From: Alphaproteobacteria bacterium
GTDB lineage: Bacteria; Pseudomonadota; Alphaproteobacteria; Sphingomonadales; Sphingomonadaceae
Length of the DNA: 51,601 nucleotides
Assembly (NCBI GenBank): GCA_018823325.1
Contig: JAHJIJ010000010.1
Location: forward strand, 1 to 51,601
Direction of reading: 5' to 3'
Under the pieces are notes generated by a model. It was not told where the DNA came from and did no database searches. It worked only from the letters and a program-made list of their open reading frames with translations. Shown piece by piece: positions 1-7,476 of the stretch. A program made the translations under genes and the position numbers. Positions within the stretch are counted from its first letter, which is position 1. Each line of letters begins with the position of its first letter.

Positions 1-101
1 TCAACATCGCAGAGAGCTACAGGTGCTCGATCGAGACCGATGTTTACGAGATTGGAGGACAAGAGCGAGCCTGGTAGATCGCCATGTTCAATCTTTGTTC
101 T
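1..101. other. No recognisable feature at left edge
   Basis: I see no convincing reading frame, RNA or repeat here. The glycosyltransferase stump to the right loses its homology before reaching this stretch, so a breakpoint probably lies between about 100 and 170. Confidence 0.4.
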
Positions 102-480
102 TCAACATGGCCAAAATCGCAGCTTCGGGCCGACTGGGCCATCTAGAAAGGGCCGATCAGGTACCCCGTGCGGGATCACCGCGATTTGATCGGCCGATAC
201 CCCATAAACATCCAGGAGGATATCGCGCCCCTTATCAGCCATCACGACCAGGCGAGCGGAACTCGCGATGAGCTGGTCCATGACGCGACGTTGAGCCGGA
301 TTCGGGGAGGCAAGGACGGTGTGCAGCGTCGTGACAAGAGGCGCTTCCAGACCGCGCACGAGGCCGAGGACGTGCTCACCCGCCTCACCGCCAAAGATCC
401 CGAACTCATGCTGCAACGAGACGACTTCAATATCAGCAACGTTCAGAAAGTCGGCCGCCACTTCATAGGAGGCGGGGTCT
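102..480 (-). pseudogene. Glycosyltransferase (GT4-like) N-terminal stump
   Basis: The minus-strand frame encodes part of a glycosyltransferase N-terminal domain. It has a stretch like EVVSLQHEFGIFGGEAGEH, then PLVTTLHTVL, then VIPHGVPDRPF, which is the usual pattern of group 1 (GT4) sugar transferases. It then ends within about 15 unrelated residues. The whole C-terminal donor-binding domain is missing, and the frame upstream of roughly position 480 no longer resembles the family start. It lies downstream of gnd and the zwf stump on the same strand. Family assignment is from recognised motifs; loss of function is inferred from truncation at both ends. Confidence 0.6.
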
Positions 481-498
481 GAACCTACCTTGTCGGCT

Positions 499-520
499 AT
501 GGACCATGGTCCAGGGTCAA
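499..520 (-). promoter_or_regulatory. Palindromic site, left copy
   Basis: A perfect 12-base palindrome GGACCATGGTCC (501-512) sits in a 22-base block that recurs in opposite orientation at 13238-13259 with two differences. Read on the minus strand the block starts TTGACC, so it resembles a MerR-family promoter (a -35 box followed by a dyad in a long spacer). No good -10 follows. A mobile-element end is an alternative. Confidence 0.4.
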
Positions 521-607
521 GGTCTGAAATCCGTCTTTGCTGCGCGCAGGGCGGCAGCCGCCGAGTTGGACGTGGTGCTTGCATGTCGGACAGCGCGGTT
601 GTTACGC

Positions 608-620
608 TATACGTATTGTC
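608..620 (+). promoter_or_regulatory. TATACGTA motif, copy 1
   Basis: The 13-mer TATACGTATTGTC recurs in inverted orientation at 12657-12669 with one clear difference over the 12 best-matched positions. It lies in non-coding sequence between the zwf stump and the glycosyltransferase stump. A binding site for the local FixJ-type regulator is possible but unproven. Confidence 0.25.
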
Positions 621-675
621 CGTGGGATTGCCCTGCGCTGCAGGGGGGCAGCCAACAGCGCAGGTCAGGGCATCT

Positions 676-825
676 TCAGTACGATCCACAAAGCGTTGCC
701 GTCATCGCGGCGGCGAACATTATCAGACAGGCACCGGCCCCAGGGAGGAGCAACCTTGGGGTAATATCGCTCAGCGCGCCGAAGATGACGAACGTTGCTG
801 TCAGGGCGACAGGAGCCTTGTTCAT
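676..825 (-). pseudogene. zwf: Glucose-6-phosphate dehydrogenase N-terminal stump
   Basis: This 49-residue frame starts with an ATGA overlap on the gnd stop codon, so it was translationally coupled to gnd. Its first ~27 residues (VIFGALSDITPRLLLP) match the N-terminal dinucleotide fold of glucose-6-phosphate dehydrogenase, where the usual form is VIFGAxGDLTxRxLLPA. The nucleotide-binding GDL is altered to SDI, and after LLLPG the homology stops and the frame soon ends. About 95% of the enzyme is missing. The order gnd-zwf fits the pentose-phosphate clusters found next to transaldolase. I call it a remnant; the short peptide may still be translated. Confidence 0.65.
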
Positions 826-1808
826 TGCGGCATTTCGACATGTCCGCCGAACCCGAATCGCATCGCTGACAGAACCTGGTCGCCAAAGGTATGGTCGACG
901 CGGCTGCGATAGCGGGCGAATAGCGCAGCGGATAGGACGTAGACGGGGACCGACTCCTCCATCGCCGCCTCGATCGTCCAGTGACCCTCTCCAGAATCGG
1001 CGACCTGTCCGGAGAACTGGCTGAGCATCTGGTCCTTGGCCAGCGCGTCGGCAGTCAGATCAAGCAGCCATGAGGAGATGACGCTGCCGCGCCGCCACAC
1101 TTCGGCAACGTCAGTCAGATTGAGGTCGAAACGCTCGTCCTCCGGCAGCTTGTCCGACTTCTTACTCTTGAGGATGTCGAACCCCTCAGCATAGGCCTGC
1201 ATCAGCCCGTACTCGATGCCGTTATGGACCATTTTGACGAAATGGCCGGCGCCCGCGCGCCCGGCGTGGATATATCCCTGCTCGGCGCGCGGATCTTCGC
1301 CCTCTTGCTCCATGCGGTTGGCGGTACGCGGGATCGTGCCCCGCCCCGGCGCCAGAGCCGCAAAGATTGGGTCAAGCAGATCGACGGTCGCCTTGTCCCC
1401 GCCGATCATCATGCAATAGCCGCGCTCCAGTCCCCAGACTCCACCGGAAGTGCCGACGTCCACATAGTGGATGTTCTTCTCTCGCAAGGAACGCGCCCGT
1501 CGGATATCATCTTTGTAGAAGCTGTTGCCGCCATCGATGATTATGTCGCCCGGCGCGACGAGGGTCTTGAGCGTCTCTATGGTATCCTCGGTAGGCGAGC
1601 CGGCGGGGAGCATTACCCAGAAGATCCGCGGCGACGTCAGCGAAGTGGTGACGGCTTCCAGCGACGAGGCGGCAATCGCGCCCTCTCTGGCAATATCTTC
1701 GATAAGAGGCGGATTGCGGTCGAATGCGACGACTTCATGTCCTCCGCGCATAAGCCGGCGCGCGATATTGGCGCCCATCCGCCCCAGACCAATGATTGCA
1801 AGACGCAT
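822..1808 (-). CDS. gnd: 6-phosphogluconate dehydrogenase, decarboxylating, short (YqeC/GndA) type
   Basis: This 328-residue cytosolic enzyme oxidises and decarboxylates 6-phosphogluconate to ribulose 5-phosphate. The N-terminus has the Rossmann motif IIGLGRMG (residues 4-11), followed by the family signatures [10 protein letters not shown] and [31 protein letters not shown] holds the catalytic lysine. The length fits the short bacterial subgroup (about 300-340 residues), which is often NAD-dependent. The start at 1808 has AAAGGAA about 9 bases upstream; a longer frame upstream only runs into the transaldolase remnant. The stop overlaps the zwf stump by ATGA. It looks intact although the genes on both sides are broken, so it may be the surviving member of an old operon. 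Confidence 0.93.
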   Translation of the reverse strand: MRLAIIGLGRMGANIARRLMRGGHEVVAFDRNPPLIEDIAREGAIAASSLEAVTTSLTSPRIFWVMLPAGSPTEDTIETLKTLVAPGDIIIDGGNSFYKDDIRRARSLREKNIHYVDVGTSGGVWGLERGYCMMIGGDKATVDLLDPIFAALAPGRGTIPRTANRMEQEGEDPRAEQGYIHAGRAGAGHFVKMVHNGIEYGLMQAYAEGFDILKSKKSDKLPEDERFDLNLTDVAEVWRRGSVISSWLLDLTADALAKDQMLSQFSGQVADSGEGHWTIEAAMEESVPVYVLSAALFARYRSRVDHTFGDQVLSAMRFGFGGHVEMPQ

Positions 1809-1999
1809 AGGGCTAGTTCCTTTGAATGTCGCGCGCGGCAGCGACCACCGCCGCACGCAACGCTTCGATGCCGCCTCCGGCCCTCTTAAGTGGACGCGCA
1901 GTACATCCCGCCCGCGCGCGATGAAGGACGGCCATGCCACTGCGGACCTGTGCAATCTGGACCGTCCCGAGGGCTCGCTTTGTGACCAGGGATGGCTAG

Positions 2000-2115
2000 C
2001 CCGCGCCTCGCGTCCATCCAGATAAGCTTCGGCAACCGACTGATGGGCTTCGAGCGAGAAGAGCAACGTCACGTTGATGTTGAACCCGCCCCGGATCAAC
2101 GGAGTGGCCGTTGCA
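2000..2115 (-). pseudogene. Transaldolase fragment
   Basis: A short minus-strand segment encodes [24 protein letters not shown], matching the internal transaldolase signature (INVNVTLLFS followed by the helix with VxEAYLxGLE). Neither the catalytic-lysine region nor the rest of the barrel is present. The sequence between it and the gnd start (1809-2000) is not recognisable. In related clusters a transaldolase, or a transaldolase/phosphoglucose isomerase fusion, precedes gnd and zwf, so this is likely a scar of that gene. Confidence 0.55.
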
Positions 2116-2155
2116 ACCGGCTGTGTTGTCTCCATCCGAGGACCGCGAACCCCAC

Positions 2156-2608
2156 TCAACGTCCAAAACCGGCCTGAGCGGAATAACGGCGGACAGCATC
2201 AACGATGGCGCGCCCAATGATGGGTTTAGGAATGACATCGTCGAAGCCCACCTCATAGGCGCGATGCGCCAACACGAGGTCATGAAAACCTGAAATCAAG
2301 ATTGCCCTGCCCGTCCATCCTTGCTGGCGCAGTGCTTGTAGAATATAAAAACCATCTAGATCCGGCATCCGATAGTCCAATATGATGCAGTCGGCGTCCA
2401 GCGTTCGCGGGTCCCCGAGCAGTGCGCGTCCGCTCGTATACCCACACACATCATAGCCGCGCCCCTTCAACAGCAAGTGGAGCGCGCGGCGCACGGCCGG
2501 GTCGTCGTCGGATACCACGACCCGGTACTGCCCGAAGGGAGGCTTGGAGGTAAATAACGACATATCGCGAGCTGGAGCGCCAGATTGGGGTTCAATCCCA
2601 AATCGCAT
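2156..2608 (-). CDS. Stand-alone response-regulator receiver protein
   Basis: This 150-residue protein is a single CheY-like receiver domain (residues 28-145) with no output domain. The acidic triad SDDD is near residues 33-36, the phospho-acceptor is D78 in IILDYRMP, the switch region is ILISG and the conserved lysine is in PKP. It may act as a phosphate sink or a FixT-like modulator of the neighbouring FixL/FixJ pair; this role is inferred from context. The start at 2608 is backed by AAAGG nine bases upstream; an internal ATG at 2563 has no clear ribosome site. It is 34 bases downstream of fixJ on the same strand. Confidence 0.85.
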   Translation of the reverse strand: MRFGIEPQSGAPARDMSLFTSKPPFGQYRVVVSDDDPAVRRALHLLLKGRGYDVCGYTSGRALLGDPRTLDADCIILDYRMPDLDGFYILQALRQQGWTGRAILISGFHDLVLAHRAYEVGFDDVIPKPIIGRAIVDAVRRYSAQAGFGR

Positions 2609-2627
2609 GGCGTCAGCCTTTGATCCC

Positions 2628-2633
2628 TACGTA
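2628..2633. promoter_or_regulatory. TACGTA palindrome upstream of receiver gene
   Basis: TACGTA lies 20 bases before the receiver start, in the 34-base gap after fixJ. It matches the core of the two TATACGTA sites elsewhere in the island. Six bases alone are weak evidence. Confidence 0.2.
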
Positions 2634-2642
2634 AACATCGCA

Positions 2643-3266
2643 TCACTGCGCATTTCGGCCCATGCCGGCTGCGAAGGCGATCCGCAGCGCCTCGGAAAGG
2701 CTACGAATGCCCAACTTCGCCATCAGGCTCGCGCGATGCACCTCGACCGTCCGGGACGAACAACCAAGATCATAGGCTATGGTTTTATTTGGATAACCGT
2801 TTGCTAACCCCTCGAGCACGTCCTTCTCACGCGCGGTCAATGCGGCAATTCGGACCTGCGCCTCTGTGGCTTCCAGCGCACGCGCATTGGCATCATCAAT
2901 CCGCGCGAAGGCGCGCGAGATGGCATTCAGGAGCGCTGCCTTTTCGAAAGGCTTTTCCAGAAAATCGATGGCTCCGGCCTTCATTGCCTGAACTGCGACG
3001 GAAACATCCCCATGCCCTGTGACGATGATGACAGGCATATTGATTCCCCGCTCGGTCATCGCGGCCTGAACCTCCAGTCCATCCATCTCTGGCATACGTA
3101 CATCGAGCAGAACGCAGCCGACCTCGGCCGATTTCGAGGCTCTTAGAAATTCTACTCCCGAGTGATAGGAGAGGACCGCGTAGCCGGCAGTCTTCAGTGC
3201 GAAGCTTGCAGCTTTTCGGATCGCCTCCTCATCGTCGACCAGATGAACGACGCGGTTACCCCCCAT
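2643..3266 (-). CDS. fixJ: FixJ-family response regulator
   Basis: This 207-residue protein has a receiver domain (1-120) and a LuxR/FixJ-type helix-turn-helix (about 140-200). D55 in CVLLDVRMP is the phospho-acceptor and K105 in FLEKPF is conserved. The DNA-binding part carries LTAREKDVLEGLANGYPNKTIAYDLGCSSRTVEVHRASLMAKL, broken here only by description. The start at 3266 is chosen because GGAGGAA lies about six bases upstream; the in-frame ATG at 3287 lacks this. It overlaps the end of fixL by 11 bases, so the kinase and regulator are translationally linked. It is expected to activate promoters under low oxygen; target genes in this island are inferred. Confidence 0.92.
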   Translation of the reverse strand: MGGNRVVHLVDDEEAIRKAASFALKTAGYAVLSYHSGVEFLRASKSAEVGCVLLDVRMPEMDGLEVQAAMTERGINMPVIIVTGHGDVSVAVQAMKAGAIDFLEKPFEKAALLNAISRAFARIDDANARALEATEAQVRIAALTAREKDVLEGLANGYPNKTIAYDLGCSSRTVEVHRASLMAKLGIRSLSEALRIAFAAGMGRNAQ

Positions 3267-4842
3267 AATCTTCCTCCGCTCGCGCATGGATCAGCGTGAA
3301 ATGAAATCGCGTGCCGCCGGGCGGAAGGTGTTCGACCCAGATCCTCCCTCCATGAGCTTCCACTATTGTCCTGCAGATGGAGAGGCCGAGGCCCATTCCA
3401 CCGGCCTTGGTTGAAGCGAACGCATCGAACAGTCGCTCCCGCATATCTTGGGGAATCCCTGGCCCGGTATCCGCCACCGTCACCTCGATCAGACCGTCGG
3501 CGCGCAGCTTGGACCGAATGCTGAGGTCGCGGATTGGCGACTCAGCCATCGCTTCAATCGCGTTACGCATCAGGTTGACCAGAACCTGCTGGATCTGGAC
3601 GCGATCTACCAACACGGGCGTTGCCAGTGGATCATAGGAAAAGAAGCTGCGCACGCCGTTCTCGCGGGCACCGACCAGCGCGAGCTGGCCAGCCTCTTCG
3701 ATCAGGCGGGGCAGGTCATCCAAGCTTTTGTCGACTTCGCCTCTGGCGACGAAGTCACGCAGCCGGCGCACAATATGTCCGGCCCGCAGCGTTTCCTGGG
3801 CGGCATCGCTCATGACCGTGCGGATCATTGCGAACGGCTCGCCCGCCGCTTCGTCCAGCATGTCGCGAGCTGTCTCGAGATAGAGGGCGACGGCGGCGAG
3901 AGGCTGATTGAGCTCGTGCGCCAGCGTCGAAGCCATTGTACCCATCGCGCTCAGTCGCGAGACGTGGACCAGTTCGGCTTGGAGTTCCTGGAGCTTGAGC
4001 TCGTCCTGCTCTTTGGCAGTGAGATCGCGCACGAAGCCGGTGAACACCCGGTGGCCGTCCTCACCGGCCTCTCCCACGGACAGCTCCATCGGAAAGGTCG
4101 TGCCGTCCCGGCGCTGGCCAACCACGACGCGGCCGATGCCGATGATCCGTCGTTCACCAGTTTCCAGGTAATGCTTGATATATTCGTCGTGGCGACCACG
4201 GTGGGGCTGCGGCATGAGGCAGGCAACATTGCGCCCGAGAACCTCCTCTTCCGCGTATCCGAACAGCTTTTCAGCAGCCGCACTGAACGAAGTGATCCTC
4301 GCTGCTTCGTCGATGATGATCATTGCATCCGGAACGGTGGCGAGGATCGACTGAAGATGCTGCTCGCGGGTCTCAAGCGAGGCGCGCACGGCAGCTTCAT
4401 CCGTTATGTCGCGACTTACACAGGCGAAGCCGCAGAGCACTCCCCGGTCAAAGAGGGACGTGATGGAAAGGCGCGCGAGGTATTCGGATCCATTTTTGCA
4501 TGCCCGCCAAGCTTCACGTTCAACCTTTCCTTCTCGCGCGGCGTTTTCGAGATCCGCCAGTGGCATCCCTGCGGCAATTTCGTCAGGCGGGTAGAAGAGT
4601 TCATGGGATCGACCGATGATTTGATCGGACAACCAACAGTCGGTCCGCTCTCCCTCTGTGTTAAAGCTTAGAATACGACCCGAGGAGTCGAGCAGCGTCA
4701 GGACGTATCCAAGCCCTTGGCGCAAAAACAGCCCAGCGAGCCGTTCCACCTGGGTTGCTACGGGGGTCGTGTCGCAACGGTCAGGCATCGCGGCCCCCGC
4801 CCCGCCCGATAGGAACAAGGGAAACCCACGCGTGTCTCGCAT
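3256..4842 (-). CDS. fixL: Oxygen-sensing haem-PAS histidine kinase FixL
   Basis: This 528-residue soluble kinase has a first PAS domain (about 35-150), a haem-binding PAS (about 155-285) and a histidine-kinase core (about 290-520). The haem PAS has H218 in RHDEY and R238 in IIGIGR, spaced exactly 20 residues as for the proximal His and distal Arg of rhizobial FixL. The phosphorylated H309 lies in TLAHELNQPL, and the ATP site shows DTGPGIP and GMGLGLSI. There is no membrane anchor, as in Bradyrhizobium FixL. Haem-bound oxygen should inhibit the kinase, which passes phosphate to fixJ. An internal ATG at 4788 (after a GGGGG run) is an alternative start. Confidence 0.92.
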   Translation of the reverse strand: MRDTRGFPLFLSGGAGAAMPDRCDTTPVATQVERLAGLFLRQGLGYVLTLLDSSGRILSFNTEGERTDCWLSDQIIGRSHELFYPPDEIAAGMPLADLENAAREGKVEREAWRACKNGSEYLARLSITSLFDRGVLCGFACVSRDITDEAAVRASLETREQHLQSILATVPDAMIIIDEAARITSFSAAAEKLFGYAEEEVLGRNVACLMPQPHRGRHDEYIKHYLETGERRIIGIGRVVVGQRRDGTTFPMELSVGEAGEDGHRVFTGFVRDLTAKEQDELKLQELQAELVHVSRLSAMGTMASTLAHELNQPLAAVALYLETARDMLDEAAGEPFAMIRTVMSDAAQETLRAGHIVRRLRDFVARGEVDKSLDDLPRLIEEAGQLALVGARENGVRSFFSYDPLATPVLVDRVQIQQVLVNLMRNAIEAMAESPIRDLSIRSKLRADGLIEVTVADTGPGIPQDMRERLFDAFASTKAGGMGLGLSICRTIVEAHGGRIWVEHLPPGGTRFHFTLIHARAEEDYGG

Positions 4843-4854
4843 CGATGAGACGCG

Positions 4855-5328
4855 CTATTGGCGGGCTAAAATGGCCTTCATCTCGTCTATCTCCTGACGC
4901 TGAGACTGCTCGATTGCTTCGCAGAGCCGCACCACCTCGGGGTCGGTGAGGCGAGCTTCCCGACACATCAGAATAGCGCCAGAGTGGTGCGGGATCATCG
5001 ACCTGAGAAACGCCGTGTCGCCGATGGTGGTCTGGGTCCGTATCAGCGCGAAGCTCCCGAAGAACGCGATTAACGAGACGGCAATCAGCGTGACGTTGGC
5101 CCCTTTGGACGGGAACATGCCTCGCATGCCGAGGATCATGAGCACCACCATCGGGGCGACCATCATCAATGTCATATAGAACATATTGAGATTGTTGTAG
5201 AAGCTGTCGACGCTGTCGATCATGACGAACATGACCAAATACATGACAATGCCGCTGATAACCGTCTGAAGAACGAGACTGCCATAGGCGCTCATGCGTC
5301 CATTCGGATGTTCGTGCATTTGACCCAT
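4855..5328 (-). CDS. DUF305 family membrane protein
   Basis: This protein of about 157 residues has four hydrophobic segments and a C-terminal DUF305-type helical part with the motif FLRSMIPHHSGAILMCREA. The double-His/Met/Cys pattern is the usual DUF305 signature and suggests metal (copper) binding outside the membrane. The start at 5328 follows GGAGAAG at a normal distance, better than the ATG at 5343. It ends 12 bases before fixL. DUF305 proteins are frequent in copper/silver islands; the exact function is not known. Confidence 0.85.
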   Translation of the reverse strand: MGQMHEHPNGRMSAYGSLVLQTVISGIVMYLVMFVMIDSVDSFYNNLNMFYMTLMMVAPMVVLMILGMRGMFPSKGANVTLIAVSLIAFFGSFALIRTQTTIGDTAFLRSMIPHHSGAILMCREARLTDPEVVRLCEAIEQSQRQEIDEMKAILARQ

Positions 5329-5406
5329 CGCTCTTCTCCTCAAAGCTGGTCGTCGACACTCGTTGCGCGTGGCGCCGCATCACCACTGATCCTCATCCCG
5401 AAACAT

Positions 5407-5619
5407 CTATGACCAGGAATGGTCACTGGTGACAAAACTCGCCGCGTCGATACCGCCATTTTCGGTGCGGGAACGGCGCGCCGGATCGCAAGCGGGTGCG
5501 AGATCGAGGCCTTCCGAGATGCTCGGTGCCGACGATGGCGAGAAGACGATTGAGGCCTCAGCGCCGCCCGCAAGCGGCGTCCCGTTCATTAATGGTCCGC
5601 GATCGAGAACAGGGTTCAT
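5407..5619 (-). CDS. Small hypothetical protein
   Basis: A 70-residue frame with reasonable GC-biased third positions lies between the sigma-factor gene and the DUF305 gene. It has no signal peptide, membrane segment or motif that I recognise. The start at 5619 has only a weak purine-rich site upstream. Apart from this frame the 5344-5685 stretch shows nothing. Confidence 0.35.
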   Translation of the reverse strand: MNPVLDRGPLMNGTPLAGGAEASIVFSPSSAPSISEGLDLAPACDPARRSRTENGGIDAASFVTSDHSWS

Positions 5620-5685
5620 GATGGCTCGTCTCTGCATTAGTTCGCCGGGGTCTATCGGCGAATACGCAGCGCAGCGCTCGACCCC

Positions 5686-6252
5686 TCACTCTTTTCGCAA
5701 TATTTCCGTGAGCCGTGTCCGTGCCCGGTAGAGGCGCGTTTCGACCGCTTTTTGGCTTATTCCTAGGATCTCAGCGGTCTCGGCTTCGGACTTTTCTTCG
5801 AGTGTCCGCAGAATCAGGGGTTCTTTGAGCGATGTCGGCAGCTTAGCGATGGCCCTCATCGTGCGTGCAAGCTCGTGTCTGTCACCAACGACCCGATCCG
5901 CGAGGGGGGCGCTGTCGGCGATCTCGGCCGCATCACTGACCGGCAAAACGAAAGTCAGAAGGCTTCGAACGGTCCGGCGTCGGTGCCAGTCTCGGCATTT
6001 GTTGATGAGGATGCGCGACAACCAGGGGGCGAATGGTCGGCGTCCGTCGTAGCGGTTCAATGCCGCGAATGCCGCAACAAAGCCGGCTTGAACGATATCA
6101 AGCGCTTCATCGGGGTTTCCGATGTGACTGCTCACCAGGCGGAAGGCCCTGTCCCGGTGGCGGCGCACCAGCTCGCTGTACGCAGCCTGCCGTCCAGCAA
6201 GGGCGAGCCCGGCGAGTTCTCCATCCGAACAGCCGTAAAGATCAACGGTCAC
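5686..6252 (-). CDS. cnrH-like: ECF sigma factor, CnrH-like
   Basis: This 188-residue protein has the two ECF sigma domains. Sigma2 spans about 20-90 (YSELVRRHRDRAFRL, DEALDIVQAGFVAAFAAL) and sigma4 about 125-185 (LPTSLKEPLILRTLEEKSEAETAEILGIS, a helix-turn-helix). It is the last of three overlapping genes, and the order anti-sigma, periplasmic sensor, sigma matches cnrYXH of metal-resistant bacteria. It should be released from the membrane anti-sigma when metal binds the sensor. The diverging copC-copD genes are a likely target. The metal sensed is probably copper here because of the neighbours, whereas Cnr itself senses cobalt/nickel. Confidence 0.85.
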   Translation of the reverse strand: MTVDLYGCSDGELAGLALAGRQAAYSELVRRHRDRAFRLVSSHIGNPDEALDIVQAGFVAAFAALNRYDGRRPFAPWLSRILINKCRDWHRRRTVRSLLTFVLPVSDAAEIADSAPLADRVVGDRHELARTMRAIAKLPTSLKEPLILRTLEEKSEAETAEILGISQKAVETRLYRARTRLTEILRKE

Positions 6253-6692
6253 CGCTCCTTTGCCGTCAGCGCTTTAACCACCGTCTGATCGAATTTCGCG
6301 GCCTGGTCCGGTCGTAGAACGGCACGCATCGCGAAAATATGCTCCAGCGTCTCCTTCTGAAGATCGCCCATAGCTTGATGGGAACGATCGACCGCGGCCG
6401 CTACCAAGGGGCCGTAGCCATGCTCGGTCTCGATCGCTTCGGCCAACCGGGCATTATCGGCGCGGAGTTCCAACTCGAGCGCCTGCCGGCGCACGGCGAA
6501 GCTTTTCTCGATAGCCTCCAGTTGAGCATGTTGCTTGCTGTCGAGATCCAATTGGCTGTGGAGCAGCTCGTGAAGCCGGTTTTCCACCGGCCGCTCTGGT
6601 GCGACGAAAACCCGTCCGACGACCACACCCGCTATTGCTGCGCCAAAGGTCAACAGGAGGAGGAGGAGGAGCCGGCGATAGTTCCACATCAT
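6249..6692 (-). CDS. cnrX-like: Periplasmic heavy-metal sensor, CnrX-like
   Basis: This 147-residue protein has one N-terminal membrane anchor (about residues 5-27) and a periplasmic all-helical domain rich in Glu/Gln/Leu heptads, as in the CnrX/Spy-like sensor family. His residues (for example HELLHSQLDLDSKQHAQ) are available to bind metal. It overlaps the upstream anti-sigma gene and the downstream sigma gene by ATGA each, so the three are made together. In the family it binds the metal and then relieves the anti-sigma hold on the ECF factor. Confidence 0.8.
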   Translation of the reverse strand: MMWNYRRLLLLLLLTFGAAIAGVVVGRVFVAPERPVENRLHELLHSQLDLDSKQHAQLEAIEKSFAVRRQALELELRADNARLAEAIETEHGYGPLVAAAVDRSHQAMGDLQKETLEHIFAMRAVLRPDQAAKFDQTVVKALTAKER

Positions 6693-6961
6693 CGCACGTC
6701 CAACAGGGTGGACGGGGCAAGCGCCAACCGGGCATCAAACGGCGATACCGGGTCAGTTTCGCGGGGGTTCAGGGAAACTGCCGATGTCGCTATGCCTATT
6801 ACCAGCGCTACCGCTGCCGCCATGCCGAACACGGTTCCGCTAAGTCGTGGCGCCGATTGCAAACGTGCCAGGTCTTCCATGATCGCGATATCGATCGCCG
6901 CAAGCCGCGCCGGGACGGGGGCATCACGCAGCCGCGCGAGCATCGTGTCTATGTCACTCAT
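6689..6961 (-). CDS. cnrY-like: Membrane anti-sigma factor, CnrY-like
   Basis: A 90-residue protein with a cytoplasmic N-terminal helix (about 1-42, with MLARLRDAPVPARLAAID), one membrane span (about 44-63) and a short periplasmic tail. This is the layout of CnrY-type anti-sigma factors. It is first in the minus-strand operon and overlaps the sensor gene by ATGA. Position, size and topology carry the call; sequence similarity in this family is low, so it is partly inferred from context. Confidence 0.7.
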   Translation of the reverse strand: MSDIDTMLARLRDAPVPARLAAIDIAIMEDLARLQSAPRLSGTVFGMAAAVALVIGIATSAVSLNPRETDPVSPFDARLALAPSTLLDVR

Positions 6962-7088
6962 TTTTCGTCTCCGTCGTTGTTTACAATACGCACTGGGCTG
7001 GCCGCCCCCTCATGGGCCAAGACGCAAATTTTTGAGGGGTCTGCCGCGCCGCTGCGTATCCATGGGTATGCCACATCAGGAGATATAA
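6962..7088. promoter_or_regulatory. Divergent promoter region, sigma operon / copC
   Basis: This 127-base gap separates the minus-strand anti-sigma start from the plus-strand copC start, so it must hold promoters in both directions if the operons start here. I could not pick a convincing ECF -35/-10 pair by eye. copC has AGGAG six to seven bases before its ATG. Confidence 0.45.
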
Positions 7089-7472
7089 ATGCGTATAGTT
7101 CACCCTTTGGCCATCGCAGCCATGGTCGGTAGTTTCGCGTTCGCCGCCCCCGCCATTGCTCACCCAAAGCTTTTGAGCTCGACTCCGGCGGCCAATGCCA
7201 GCGTGCCGGGGCCATCAGACGTCACACTTACCTTCAGCGAGAAGCTGATGCCGCGGCTATCCGGGATGGATATTGTGATGACTGGCATGCCCGGGATGCC
7301 TAATCACCGCATGAAAGTCACCGGTTTCCGCACCGCGATCAGTGGTGATGGCAAGACCCTTGTAGCAAAGCTTCCAAGGCCATTGGCCGCTGGCGCTTAC
7401 CAGATCGCCTGGCATGCGGTGTCGGCCGACACACACCGAATTGAGGGCACTGTCACCTTTACGGTGAGATAA
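7089..7472 (+). CDS. copC: Periplasmic copper-binding protein CopC
   Basis: This 127-residue protein has a Sec signal peptide that probably cleaves after AIAHA-type residues, leaving His at the mature N-terminus (HPKLLSSTPA), a known Cu(II) ligand in CopC. The beta-sandwich motifs TLTFSEKL, a Met-rich stretch MTGMPGMPNHRM (Cu(I) site) and the C-terminal WHAVSADTHRIEGTVTFTV with His/Asp ligands are all present. It ends four bases before copD, as in other copCD pairs, and would hand copper to CopD. Confidence 0.93.
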   Translation: MRIVHPLAIAAMVGSFAFAAPAIAHPKLLSSTPAANASVPGPSDVTLTFSEKLMPRLSGMDIVMTGMPGMPNHRMKVTGFRTAISGDGKTLVAKLPRPLAAGAYQIAWHAVSADTHRIEGTVTFTVR

Positions 7473-7476
7473 GCCC

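Noticed and set aside
1996..2283. 95-codon minus-strand frame across the receiver gene end
   Set aside because: Out of frame with both the receiver and the transaldolase fragment; no recognisable content.
3448..4671. 407-codon plus-strand frame opposite fixL
   Set aside because: Antisense shadow of a gene with full catalytic motifs; no recognisable protein.
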